This document shows positions 24,592 through 34,069 of a stretch of DNA of 42,832 bases, one piece after another; the stretch's first letter is position 1; each line of letters starts with the position of its first letter. A program made the translations under genes and the position numbers. The notes beneath the pieces were generated by a model. It did no database searches. It was not told where the DNA came from and saw nothing but the letters and a program-made list of their open reading frames with translations. The stretch comes from JANRKT01 sp033763355 (GTDB taxonomy: Bacteria; Bacteroidota; Bacteroidia; Chitinophagales; Chitinophagaceae), in NCBI GenBank assembly GCA_033763355.1, contig JANRKT010000233.1, forward strand, positions 1 through 42,832. The letters are read 5' to 3'.

Positions 24592-25995
24592 TTATACAGT
24601 TTTTAAATGATCCCATACACTCATCATAAAAAATACAACTCCGCTGATAAAAGCAAACCACAAAATAAGTTTTGCAATAAGCTTTGGACGAAAAGTTTCC
24701 GGCAGTTGTTTTGAATTGACATACAAAATCTGAATGGCCCCGATACCACGCAGCAATACCGCAGAAGTAGTGACAAATAAATAAAGCACAAAAGGCTGAT
24801 CAACCGTTACAAGGTAAAACCCGGCAAGAATTACAATGATAATAGTAATGAAATAATAGAACCGGTATGATCTTTTTTTCTTTAACCCTGGTGTGGAAGC
24901 AACCGCATCTGCAGTCGTTCTCCCGATATAGGTATCGAGGTATGCAAAACCTGCATCGTACAATGTAAAAAATAAAAACACAAGGAAGATCCCGAAAGCC
25001 ACAGGACCAAAAGTTCCCCCGACAATGGTAGCAATCTGTAAGGGTACATCCAGGCCACTTGCCACAATTCCTTTTTTATATAAATAAGAATAGCCTGCCG
25101 TTGCATATAAAAAGGTCATCACTACACCGCCCAATATACTCCACCAGATAATAAGGCTGCGGTTGCTGATTTTAATCCACCCTTTCATTTTCTTTACTTC
25201 GTTCTCATCAGATGTATCCCACTGCATTACTTCATTATTGATTTGTTCAGGCGGCCGTAACGCACCGGTTACCCTTCCTGAATAACGGCCCATGCCCCAT
25301 CCTGCTTCAAGCACCCAAAAGGTCACCCACATCATGCTGCCGCCGGGCTGACTGTATAAACCTGCTATCAGTTTCCATGAAATTTCTTTTGGCGGTTCAG
25401 CCAATCCGAAATTGAAATATCCCCATAAAACATCTATATAATCATCCCCGGATGCTATTAAACCCACTATCACGACTATGGTAACCACATTAATTACCAT
25501 GATGAACAGAAACAGCCTGGAAAGGTTTTTATAAATTGTTTTAGAGAAAACAAAAACCAATAAGATCAGAATAAGCGCCGCTGCACACCACAAATAATAC
25601 GTACCCCAGCCTGATAACTTAAACATGGCGCTTGCAGCACCTCCTAACCAAAAGGGCCAGGCGAAAGTGACCAGTGATGTTATGGCCCAGAACCACGGCC
25701 AGAATGAACCAAAGGGAGGAATATCCCTTGTCATAGAAAAAAATGAGCGGCCGGTTATTAAACTGTATTTTAAACATTCTGCAGTTACAACCGTTTCAAC
25801 TATTGTTGAAACGATAATGATCCAGAATAAATTGGTAGCGCCAAGTGCTGTTAAACTGGGGATCAGCATAGTTTCACCGGCGCCAACAGAAAGGCCAAGA
25901 TTAATAGCCTGCGGGCCCATTGCAGCAAACAGGCCTGCAATCGTTAACGGGTAAGGATTGGGAACGCTGAAAAATTTTTTGCCGCCGGAAGACAT
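24592..25995 (-). CDS. Nramp-related (APC-fold) membrane transporter, substrate unknown
   Basis: 467 residues with about eleven or twelve membrane helices. The N-terminal pattern PYPLTIAGLFAAMGPQ followed by LSVGAGETML resembles the helix-1 region of Nramp-like proteins. However, the metal-site motif DPGN of true Nramp transporters is replaced by GAGE, and helix 6 (FWVLEAGWGMGRYSG) lacks the MPH motif. It is therefore a distant relative and manganese or iron transport should not be assumed. It begins 21 bp after the aquaglyceroporin gene, so it is the last gene of the glycerol operon. Confidence 0.6.
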   Translation of the reverse strand: MSSGGKKFFSVPNPYPLTIAGLFAAMGPQAINLGLSVGAGETMLIPSLTALGATNLFWIIIVSTIVETVVTAECLKYSLITGRSFFSMTRDIPPFGSFWPWFWAITSLVTFAWPFWLGGAASAMFKLSGWGTYYLWCAAALILILLVFVFSKTIYKNLSRLFLFIMVINVVTIVVIVGLIASGDDYIDVLWGYFNFGLAEPPKEISWKLIAGLYSQPGGSMMWVTFWVLEAGWGMGRYSGRVTGALRPPEQINNEVMQWDTSDENEVKKMKGWIKISNRSLIIWWSILGGVVMTFLYATAGYSYLYKKGIVASGLDVPLQIATIVGGTFGPVAFGIFLVFLFFTLYDAGFAYLDTYIGRTTADAVASTPGLKKKRSYRFYYFITIIIVILAGFYLVTVDQPFVLYLFVTTSAVLLRGIGAIQILYVNSKQLPETFRPKLIAKLILWFAFISGVVFFMMSVWDHLKTV

Positions 25996-26016
25996 TGTTG
26001 ATTTTGTATGTTTCCT

Positions 26017-26724
26017 CTAATGAATAGCATTATAAAACAATGCGGCAAGAATCCCTCCGGTTACTGGTCCGGCAACAGGTATCCAGCTATAGCCCCAGTC
26101 GCTGTCTCTTTTTCCCGGAATGGGTAAAATAAAATGTGCAATTCTCGGCCCAAGGTCCCTTGCAGGGTTGATGGCATAACCTGTAGGGCCGCCAAGGCTC
26201 AGGCCAATTCCCAATACCAGCAGGGCCACAGGTAACGCATCCAGCGCACCCAATTTCATTTCAGGTTTCGACATGAACAATACGCCTGTTAACAAAACAA
26301 ATGTTCCGATGATTTCTGTAATGAGGTTATGGGCAGTGTTTCTTATTGCAGGGGCATTGCAGAACACAGCCAGCTTTGCATCAGCGTCCTGTGTGGCGGC
26401 AAAATGCTGACGATAGGTAAGCCATACAATTATTGCGCCTGCTATGGCGCCGATAAATTGTGCAGCAATATACCCGGGCACTTTATCCCATTCAAAACCT
26501 CCCTGTACTGCAAGCCCGATACTAACTGCAGGATTGAGATGCGCCCCGCTTGCCTGAGCGGAAACAAATACACCCGTAAAAACAGCTATGGCCCACCCGA
26601 AAGTAATTACAATCCACCCACTGTTGTTTCCCTTTGTTTTATTGAGCAACACATTGGCAACAACGCCATCGCCCAAAATAATGAGTAATGCTGTACCGAT
26701 GATTTCTGCAAGAATCGCTGACAT
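26017..26724 (-). CDS. glpF: Aquaglyceroporin / glycerol facilitator
   Basis: 235 residues, six membrane helices and two half-helices. The first NPA lies at 64-66 (SGAHLNPAVS) and the second at 186-190 (GYAINPARDLGPR). The aspartate directly after the second NPA-R is a marker of glycerol facilitators rather than water-only aquaporins. It sits between glpD and the Nramp-like gene in a glycerol operon, which supports glycerol uptake. A TATCTTTT sequence (one mismatch to TAnnTTTG) about 40 bp upstream could provide an internal promoter. Confidence 0.93.
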   Translation of the reverse strand: MSAILAEIIGTALLIILGDGVVANVLLNKTKGNNSGWIVITFGWAIAVFTGVFVSAQASGAHLNPAVSIGLAVQGGFEWDKVPGYIAAQFIGAIAGAIIVWLTYRQHFAATQDADAKLAVFCNAPAIRNTAHNLITEIIGTFVLLTGVLFMSKPEMKLGALDALPVALLVLGIGLSLGGPTGYAINPARDLGPRIAHFILPIPGKRDSDWGYSWIPVAGPVTGGILAALFYNAIH

Positions 26725-26766
26725 ATGCCGGAGTTTGAAGTTGAATGAAAAGATACAACATGATGT

Positions 26767-28320
26767 TTACAAAATGTATCCCTCTGCAAGTTGTTTAAAT
26801 TCTTCCTCCTGCTCTTTTATCCATTCCTCACCCTTGTTCATTTCCTTTGCCATTATTTCAGCAACAACCTTTGCTGACGCTGCCGCAGCTCTTGCATCGA
26901 GGAATAACATCCGCATCCTTCTTGCAAGCACATCTTCTACCGTCATCGCCATTTCATGCTGTACACTCCACACAACTTCTGCTTTGGTATAAAGCATTGC
27001 CGGATGCAGCCTTTCCTTAGTCTCCGGAAATTCAGCCATTATTTTTCTGATGCCCGCTGCATCTGAACCATAAATATGAAGCGGGTCCGTTTCATCCTGC
27101 TGTTCAGTCCAGCCATGCAATTTTAATTCATCAGTTACACAATTGCTGCGGGGAATTTTAGCAATGAAAACTGCATTTTCCACGGCATCCTTTGCCATCT
27201 TCCGGTATGTAGTCCATTTTCCGCCTGTAACAGTTATTAATCCCGCTGGTGAAACCAGTATGGTATGGTCCCTTGAAATCAATGCTGTGCTTTTTGCATT
27301 CCCCGATTTTACCAGGGGCCTTAAACCAACAAATACACTTTTTACATCGCTTCTTTTAATATCTGCAGTAAGGTAATGATTGAAATGCCGGATTATAAAA
27401 TCAATCTCTTCTTCCAGCGGTTCAGGCTCTGATAATATTTCTTCAATTGCCGTATCAGTAGTGCCCACCACCACCTTATCATGCCAGGGCACGGCAAACA
27501 AAACACGGTCATCATCTGTTTTGGGTATCATCAGCGCACAATCTCCCGGAAAAAACTTCTTATCAAGCACCACATGTATCCCCTGTGAAGGAGATATCAT
27601 TTCAGGTGATTCCGGGTTATCCATTTTCAGGATATCATCTGCAAATACACCGGTGGCATTGATAACTGCCTTCCCTTTTATACTGTATTCTTTATTGCTG
27701 AGTATATCTTTAACAACAACACCCTTTACTTTCTTTTTGTCTTTTATCAATGATTCCACGCCACAATAATTGATTATGGCAGCACCCTGCTCTGCGGCTG
27801 TTTGTGCAAGGTTTACAGCAAGCCTTGCATCATCAAACTGGCCATCGTAATACAACACCCCACCGCTTAACTTTTTTGTTTCTGCAAAAGGCAAATATTT
27901 CAGCACTTCTTTTTTGGAGAGAAATTTTGTTTTGCCTAAACTGAGCTTACCTGAAAGCAGGTCATATATCTTAAGTCCCGCGCCATAAAACCATTTTTCC
28001 CACCAGTGATAGGAAGGTACAATAAAAGTTTGCCGGCGTGTGAGATGGGGCGCATTCTTCAGCAATAACCCCCTTTCATATAAAGCTTCCCTCACCAATT
28101 TAATATTACCCTGTGCCAGGTAACGAACGCCCCCATGAACCAGTTTGGTTGAACGGCTCGATGTGCCTTTTGCAAAATCGTATTGTTCAAACAAAACCGT
28201 CTGGTAACCTCTTGAAGCTGCATCAACAGCAATACCCAGGCCTGTTGCGCCGCCTCCAATTACGATGATATCCCATTCTTTTTCTTCGTTCAGTTTTGAT
28301 ATCATTTCCGCTCTCTTCAT
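26767..28320 (-). CDS. glpD: Aerobic glycerol-3-phosphate dehydrogenase
   Basis: 517 residues. A flavoprotein at the inner membrane that oxidises glycerol-3-phosphate to dihydroxyacetone phosphate and feeds electrons to quinone. The FAD-binding motif DIIVIGGGATGLGIAVDAAS (18-37) and the SSRSTKLVHGGVRYL segment are typical of GlpD. The C-terminal helical domain (HEMAMTVEDVLARRMRMLF) is complete. It follows glpK by 125 bp and precedes the facilitator by 42 bp. Confidence 0.95.
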   Translation of the reverse strand: MKRAEMISKLNEEKEWDIIVIGGGATGLGIAVDAASRGYQTVLFEQYDFAKGTSSRSTKLVHGGVRYLAQGNIKLVREALYERGLLLKNAPHLTRRQTFIVPSYHWWEKWFYGAGLKIYDLLSGKLSLGKTKFLSKKEVLKYLPFAETKKLSGGVLYYDGQFDDARLAVNLAQTAAEQGAAIINYCGVESLIKDKKKVKGVVVKDILSNKEYSIKGKAVINATGVFADDILKMDNPESPEMISPSQGIHVVLDKKFFPGDCALMIPKTDDDRVLFAVPWHDKVVVGTTDTAIEEILSEPEPLEEEIDFIIRHFNHYLTADIKRSDVKSVFVGLRPLVKSGNAKSTALISRDHTILVSPAGLITVTGGKWTTYRKMAKDAVENAVFIAKIPRSNCVTDELKLHGWTEQQDETDPLHIYGSDAAGIRKIMAEFPETKERLHPAMLYTKAEVVWSVQHEMAMTVEDVLARRMRMLFLDARAAAASAKVVAEIMAKEMNKGEEWIKEQEEEFKQLAEGYIL

Positions 28321-28445
28321 AAATCAGAAGTTATTTTCGCAGGCTGCAATTTAATCAGACTATCGGGCTCATACATAATGTAAACATTCAACAGCATCCC
28401 GCCTCCGCAAGTCCCGTCAGGAACTACAGGCTGCAAAAAAATCAA
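28321..28445. repeat. glpK-glpD spacer with imperfect palindrome
   Basis: An imperfect palindrome AGTCCCGTCAGGAACT (about 28408-28423; arms AGTCCC/GGAACT with one mismatch) lies 25-40 bp past the glpK stop. It resembles GTCCCGTAGGGAC-type dispersed repeats common in Bacteroidota. The two GCAGGCTGCA-like blocks (28339-28348 and 28428-28437) are direct partial repeats. No gene is visible. Confidence 0.35.
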
Positions 28446-29939
28446 CTACTCCCCTGCCCATGCTTTTGCCGCCTTAACGGCCCTTTGCCATCCTGCTACA
28501 AATTGTTCGCGGTTTTCTTCTTCCATTGCAGGTTTAAAAGTTTTATCTGCTTTCCATTGCTGCTGAATATCATCCATGTTTTTCCAGTAGCCTGTTGCAA
28601 GGCCTGCTAAATATGCGGCCCCCAATGCCGTGGTTTCTGTAATCTCCGGCCTCACTACATTTACATCCAGTATATCGCTCTGAAACTGCATTAAAATATC
28701 ATTTGCAGTAGCGCCGCCATCTACCCTTAATTCTTTAATGGCAATTCCTGAATCTGCTTCCATGGCCTGCAATACATCCATTGTCTGATAGGCAATGCTG
28801 TCAAGCGCAGCACGGGCAATGTGTGCAGCGGACGAACCTCTTGTTAAACCAACCATTGTTCCCCTTGCATGCTGGTTCCAGTGTGGCGCACCCAGCCCTG
28901 CAAAAGCGGGAACAATATAAACACCCTCACTGTCATTTACTTTGCTTACGAGTTCTTCAATTTCTTTCGATGTTTTTATAACTCCAAGTCCATCCCTTAA
29001 CCATTGCACTACAGCGCCGGCAATAAAAACGCTGCCTTCCAGCGCATAATGGGTAATACCGTTAATTTTCCATGCCACTGTTGTGAGCAGGTTATTGGTA
29101 GAAGTAACCGGTATCTCACCGGTATTCATCAGCATGAAACATCCCGTGCCATATGTGTTCTTTACCATTCCTTCCTGTGTGCACATCTGCCCGAACAATG
29201 CAGCCTGCTGATCCCCGGCTATTCCCGCAATAGGAATATTTTCAGCCGTAAGTATATTTTGTGTGTGGCCATATACTTCACTGCTGCTTCTTATTTGAGG
29301 CAGCATGTTGCCCGGTATATCAAATATTTTTTCAAGTTCACCATCCCATTGAAGCGTATGGATGTTGAATAACATGGTCCTTGATGCATTGCTTACATCA
29401 GTTGCATGAACTTTTCCTTTTGTGAGGTTCCACAAAAGCCAGGTATCAATGGTACCGAAACACAATTCCCCGTTCTGCGCTTTGACCCTTGCGCCTTTTA
29501 CATTATCCAGTATCCATTTTATTTTGGTAGCAGAGAAATAAGCATCCACCACCAAACCCGTTTTTTGCTGAATGATCTTATCAAGGCCTTTTCTCTTCAG
29601 TTCATCGCAAAAAAAGGCGGTACGCCTGTCCTGCCATACAATGGCATTATGGATTGGTTGCCCGGTCTTCCTGTCCCATACCACAGTAGTTTCCCTTTGG
29701 TTGGTAATGCCAATTGCTGCAATATCTTTTACCGTTAATCCTTTTTTGGTAATGGCTTCCGCGGCAACACCCAGTTGTGTGCTCCATATTTCAGCGGCAT
29801 CGTGTTCCACCCATCCGGGCTGAGGAAAGATTTGTTTGAATTCTTTTTGCGCAACAGAAACTATTGCGCCTGAATGATCAAAAACGATAGCCCGGGAACT
29901 GGTAGTGCCCTGATCGAAGGAAAGGATATACTGAGGCAT
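28446..29939 (-). CDS. glpK: Glycerol kinase
   Basis: 497 residues, the standard length. It phosphorylates glycerol to glycerol-3-phosphate. The FGGY-family opening LSFDQGTTSSRAIVFDHSG, the AIGITNQRETTVVWD segment, the IVWQDRRT loop, and the late motif RVDGGATANDILMQFQSDIL are all diagnostic. It is the first gene of a four-gene unit (glpK, glpD, glpF, Nramp-like). Together they describe uptake, phosphorylation and oxidation of glycerol. No GlpR-type regulator is in the window and no clear operator was found upstream. Confidence 0.97.
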   Translation of the reverse strand: MPQYILSFDQGTTSSRAIVFDHSGAIVSVAQKEFKQIFPQPGWVEHDAAEIWSTQLGVAAEAITKKGLTVKDIAAIGITNQRETTVVWDRKTGQPIHNAIVWQDRRTAFFCDELKRKGLDKIIQQKTGLVVDAYFSATKIKWILDNVKGARVKAQNGELCFGTIDTWLLWNLTKGKVHATDVSNASRTMLFNIHTLQWDGELEKIFDIPGNMLPQIRSSSEVYGHTQNILTAENIPIAGIAGDQQAALFGQMCTQEGMVKNTYGTGCFMLMNTGEIPVTSTNNLLTTVAWKINGITHYALEGSVFIAGAVVQWLRDGLGVIKTSKEIEELVSKVNDSEGVYIVPAFAGLGAPHWNQHARGTMVGLTRGSSAAHIARAALDSIAYQTMDVLQAMEADSGIAIKELRVDGGATANDILMQFQSDILDVNVVRPEITETTALGAAYLAGLATGYWKNMDDIQQQWKADKTFKPAMEEENREQFVAGWQRAVKAAKAWAGE

Positions 29940-30059
29940 GGTTAATTTTTATGGAATATATTTTAAAAAAGTGAATCAGGGCGGGTTTAATGATAATTTG
30001 TTGTGGCTGCCTGATAACGGGAAAAACAATGCCATTTGAAAGTGGCGTTCTGAAAAACA

Positions 30060-30821
30060 TCACCGCACTGTATATCCCAACTGGAAAGTGTACATGATGC
30101 CGCTGCCGGTTTTGAGGGGATAATAAAAAACATTGCTAAAGTCTTCACTTAATTTTCTCCGGTTTGCATAACGGGTTGTTGTTCCAAACTGTAAACTGCC
30201 TTTACAGGTAAAACCACCCCATTTTGTTTTTTTGTCAACCAGCATCAACCCTCCCGAAAGGGATCCCAGCATTGATACCTTGCCATACTCCGCCCGTATT
30301 TTATAATCAGCATTGGAATTGACATTACCATTGCTGAAAGCCGCTATTGCCACATCAACCGATCTCAGCAAAAGAACCCCTGCATAACCTTTTTCTTCAG
30401 TTGTAAAACTTACAAGATAGCGGCCGCCTATTGTTACATCCATAAATGGTTTTATACGTGCAGGAGTGGTATTTGTAAAACGCATAACAAATGACAGTTG
30501 CCAGTTTTCATAATGAACTTTATACATGTTAATGTTAGCAGTTCCGAAATAATGATGATTAAAATCAACACCCAGCCAAACCGGAACTCCTGCAGCCCTG
30601 ACACGGCTTTTACCCGGAAACAAAAAAGTCTGGCCGCTTCCGGCACCCGGCCCGCCATTGCTTATATAAACATTGGATGGTAACCCGGCAGCGCTTATGT
30701 ACAACGTCCACCATGGACGCCAGTCATCCCGCCGGGCTGCAGGTTCATCTTTTGTTGCAGATTGGGAATAGCTTGTGACAGTATGCAGTAAAAGAAACAG
30801 GATGAAGGTGAAATTTCTCAC
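30060..30821 (-). CDS. Exported protein, probably an outer-membrane beta-barrel, function unknown
   Basis: 253 residues with a signal peptide (MRNFTFILFLLLHTVTSYSQ, cut after SYS). The rest alternates polar and hydrophobic or aromatic residues in short strands (NWQLSFVMRF, GGRYLVSFTT, GMYTFQLGYTVR-like end), and the protein ends on an aromatic-rich strand, all of which fit a small outer-membrane barrel. I do not recognise a family. It lies upstream of glpK on the same strand with a 120-bp gap, so a role linked to glycerol use is possible but unsupported. Confidence 0.6.
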   Translation of the reverse strand: MRNFTFILFLLLHTVTSYSQSATKDEPAARRDDWRPWWTLYISAAGLPSNVYISNGGPGAGSGQTFLFPGKSRVRAAGVPVWLGVDFNHHYFGTANINMYKVHYENWQLSFVMRFTNTTPARIKPFMDVTIGGRYLVSFTTEEKGYAGVLLLRSVDVAIAAFSNGNVNSNADYKIRAEYGKVSMLGSLSGGLMLVDKKTKWGGFTCKGSLQFGTTTRYANRRKLSEDFSNVFYYPLKTGSGIMYTFQLGYTVR

Positions 30822-30940
30822 GGCAGCAGGTTAATGATTTAAATCTACTGCGTTTCTGCAGAAAAATCCAGGCTTCCTGTTTCTTTTTGTAACATCTTAA
30901 CTTTTATATGAGATTACCGTTTTGTTTTGTTCATTTACCA

Positions 30941-33900
30941 TCATGATGCAATTACTTTAGGCGCCAGGAGCTTGTATAAAACCGGTGTTACAATCCTTGT
31001 CAGCAATGTTGAACTGATCAATCCGCCAATAATTACCAGCGCCAGCGGAGAATACAGAGGGTTGTTTTCTGCAACCAGCGGAATTAAACCACCAATGGCT
31101 GTTAATGTGGTAAGTATAATGGGAATAAACCTTGTCTCGCCGGCTTCCTGAATGGCGTCATCAAGACCCATGCCTGTTTTGCGCAACTGGTCGGTATAAT
31201 CAACCAGTAATATGGAATTCTTTACTTCAATACCAATTAACGCAATCAGGCCTATCACAGCAACAAATGAAAATGTATTGCCGGTTGCAAGCAATATCAA
31301 TACTGCCCCGATAATGCCAAGCGGCACCACAGATAATACAATCAATGTGCCCTTGAAAGTTTTAAATTCAAGGATAAGTATGCCAAGTATGCCAAAGATG
31401 GTGATGAGTACGATGGTCCCTAAACCGCCAAAGCTTTCCTGCTTGCTTTCAATTTCACCTGCTGCAACATAGGAAGCACCTTTGGGAAAAGGCATCTTAT
31501 CCAGTTCTTTCAGTATCCCATCAGTTACTTTCGTGGTATTGTAATTGCTTTTTACAAATGCAGTAACCGTAGTAAAGCGGTCTTTATCGTAATGCTTGAT
31601 ACTTGTGGGGGAGGTTTGAAATTGTATATCCGCAAGCTGCTTTAAAGGAACAGATGTGCCAGTGTAAGAGCTTACATATACTTTATCAAAAGCTTCAAGG
31701 TTTTGCCTGCCGCTGCGCGGCAAAGTAATATTAATGTTGTATTCATCGCCGTTTTCTTTTCTGAACTTCCCGATGTTCAGTCCGGCTATGGCCATACGAA
31801 TAGTCCTGTCAATTTCATTTACCGGCACGCCAAGTAAACCGGCTTTCTCCTTATTTACTTTTACTTTAATATCAGTTTTAAGCGTAGTGAGATCGTTGTT
31901 AACATAAATGGTGCCTTCGGTTTTCTTCAGCAATTCTTCCACCCGGAAAGACAAAGCCCTTAAGGTGTCCAGGTCTTCGCTGAACAAACGGATAGCTACA
32001 GGCGCTTCTACCGGCGGGCCCTGCTCAAAATCCTTTACTTCAATTTTTGCATTGGGATAATCCCTGAACTTTTCCCTCAGTTCATCAATCAGTTTTCTTT
32101 TTTTGGATGGCGGGGTGTCTTTCAACTGTATGAATACCTGTGCATAATTGCTCACTTCATTCTGGGGAATAACGTTGTAATAAATCCTCGGGTTACCGCG
32201 GCCTGAATTGGTTGCAAAATTTTTCAGGCCGGGAATGGTTTTAATATTTTGCTCCACATATCTTGCTACTTTATCTGTTTCCGCTAAACTGGTACCCAGC
32301 GGTGTTTCAATATTAATAAGGAACATGGGTTTTTCCGACGCAGGAAATACGCTGAACCCCACAACAGGAATTAAAGCGAGGCTGCCGAGGAAGATACCCA
32401 ATGCAATCAATAATGTAGTTACCGGCCTTGCAATGGCTTTGTGCAGCAATTGCCGGTAAGAACCGCTGATGAGTTTTTTTAACCCGCGTAAAAAGAAATT
32501 TCCTTCTGCGCTTTCATGGCTGCTTAATATCCTGCTGGACAAAAAGGGGATGATGGTTAATGAAACAAACAATGATGCCAGCACTGTTGTAACTACTGCA
32601 GCCGGCAGGCTTCGTATAAAATCTCCCGCAGCTTCCGGTAAAAACAACAAAGGAAGAAATGCAAATATCAGTGTGGCAGTGCACCCCAGTACAGCAAGGC
32701 CGATTTGTTTTGTTGCTGCCATGGCAGCATCTTTTTTGCTGTATCCCATCCGCAGGTAACGCTCAATATTTTCTACCACCACAATGCTGTCATCCACCAA
32801 TAAACCAAGTGCAACAACCAGCCCTACTATGCTCAGCTGGTTGATGGTAAAACCAAGCATATCCAGCATAAACAATCCCATTGCCAGCGACAGGGGAATA
32901 GAAACCATTACCACCAGCGACGCCCTTAACCCAAGGGGCAAAAGCGTAAGCAATACCAGCAAAATGGCAATACCAAAATCTCTTGAAAAATTTCCCAGCC
33001 TGTGCCTTACGCTTGCTGCATTGTCAAAGCTCTGTTCAAAAACCATGTTCTTCGGCAACTCTTTTTTAAATTGTTCCAGCACAGGTTTCATTTCCTTTTC
33101 TACTGCAAAAATGTTTGTGCCCATTTTTCTGCTGGCTGTTACAAACACACCCCTCCTGCCGTTTAAACGGGCAATGTAGTTCTGGTCTTCATAATTAAAT
33201 TCTGCTTCGGCTATATCTTTTACATAGACCAGTTTGCCGGCTGCGCTGCTGACAATGGTATTTTTAATCTCATCAATACTTTTATATGCGCCGCTTGTTT
33301 TTACATTGAATTTTTTGGTGCCCATCTCAATGCTTCCGCCCGGGATATTTATATTTTCGGCCTGTATAGCGCCAAGTACCCTGTTAAGCGGAATTTTCTG
33401 CTGCGCCAGTTTCTCCAGGTTCACACTTATTCTAACCTGTTGCTGCGGGAAAGCCCAGTTGTCAGCATTTTTCAGCGACTTGATTTTTTCAAGCCTTTCT
33501 TTTAATTTCTTACTCCATTCCTCAAGGTCTTTATAAGGGGCAGTTTCACTAAGTATCGCAGCCTGCATAATGTTTACATCGCTCGGCGTAAACTTCTGGA
33601 TTTCTATTCCCAGAATTTCCTGTGGCAACTCTGATCTCAACCCGTCCATTTCACGTACCACATCCTGGTATTTTTTATCAGGGTCTGTCTCATATTTAAA
33701 TTCTATCCGTACTACTGCCAGCCCGTCGTCAATACGGGTAATGATTTTCTTTACATCATCCAGTTCATTTAATTTTTTTTCAATGGGGTCTGCAACAAGT
33801 TCCTCCATATCCTTCGGGCTTGCGCCGGGATAAATAACCACTGCTGCAAATTGCGGCGATTGAAAATCGGGGTCTTCGCCGCGGGGCATGTTCATGAGCG

Positions 33901-33982
33901 AATTAAAACCTATAGCCGCAAGCATTACAAATACAATCAGCGTAAACTGGTAATTCTTTACGGCAAAATCAGTTATTTTCAT
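30941..33982 (-). CDS. RND-family efflux permease (AcrB-like)
   Basis: 1013 residues, complete. Two repeats of six membrane helices and two large periplasmic loops are visible. Helix 4 has the paired aspartates D397-D398 (GLVVALGLLVDDSIVVVENI) that carry protons in hydrophobe-amphiphile exporters, and the first loop starts VVIYPGASPKDMEELVADPI, the usual porter motif. It moves substrates from the periplasm or inner membrane to the outside together with the adaptor and channel encoded upstream. The substrate is unknown. It is separated from the adaptor gene by 87 bp. Confidence 0.94.
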   Translation of the reverse strand: MKITDFAVKNYQFTLIVFVMLAAIGFNSLMNMPRGEDPDFQSPQFAAVVIYPGASPKDMEELVADPIEKKLNELDDVKKIITRIDDGLAVVRIEFKYETDPDKKYQDVVREMDGLRSELPQEILGIEIQKFTPSDVNIMQAAILSETAPYKDLEEWSKKLKERLEKIKSLKNADNWAFPQQQVRISVNLEKLAQQKIPLNRVLGAIQAENINIPGGSIEMGTKKFNVKTSGAYKSIDEIKNTIVSSAAGKLVYVKDIAEAEFNYEDQNYIARLNGRRGVFVTASRKMGTNIFAVEKEMKPVLEQFKKELPKNMVFEQSFDNAASVRHRLGNFSRDFGIAILLVLLTLLPLGLRASLVVMVSIPLSLAMGLFMLDMLGFTINQLSIVGLVVALGLLVDDSIVVVENIERYLRMGYSKKDAAMAATKQIGLAVLGCTATLIFAFLPLLFLPEAAGDFIRSLPAAVVTTVLASLFVSLTIIPFLSSRILSSHESAEGNFFLRGLKKLISGSYRQLLHKAIARPVTTLLIALGIFLGSLALIPVVGFSVFPASEKPMFLINIETPLGTSLAETDKVARYVEQNIKTIPGLKNFATNSGRGNPRIYYNVIPQNEVSNYAQVFIQLKDTPPSKKRKLIDELREKFRDYPNAKIEVKDFEQGPPVEAPVAIRLFSEDLDTLRALSFRVEELLKKTEGTIYVNNDLTTLKTDIKVKVNKEKAGLLGVPVNEIDRTIRMAIAGLNIGKFRKENGDEYNINITLPRSGRQNLEAFDKVYVSSYTGTSVPLKQLADIQFQTSPTSIKHYDKDRFTTVTAFVKSNYNTTKVTDGILKELDKMPFPKGASYVAAGEIESKQESFGGLGTIVLITIFGILGILILEFKTFKGTLIVLSVVPLGIIGAVLILLATGNTFSFVAVIGLIALIGIEVKNSILLVDYTDQLRKTGMGLDDAIQEAGETRFIPIILTTLTAIGGLIPLVAENNPLYSPLALVIIGGLISSTLLTRIVTPVLYKLLAPKVIAS

Positions 33983-34069
33983 TTCAATATCTTTTTAATT
34001 TCAGCAAAAGGTTATCCTTTCCATAAGTTTTATGGTTACATGGCATTGCTGCGCACTAAATAAATGGTA

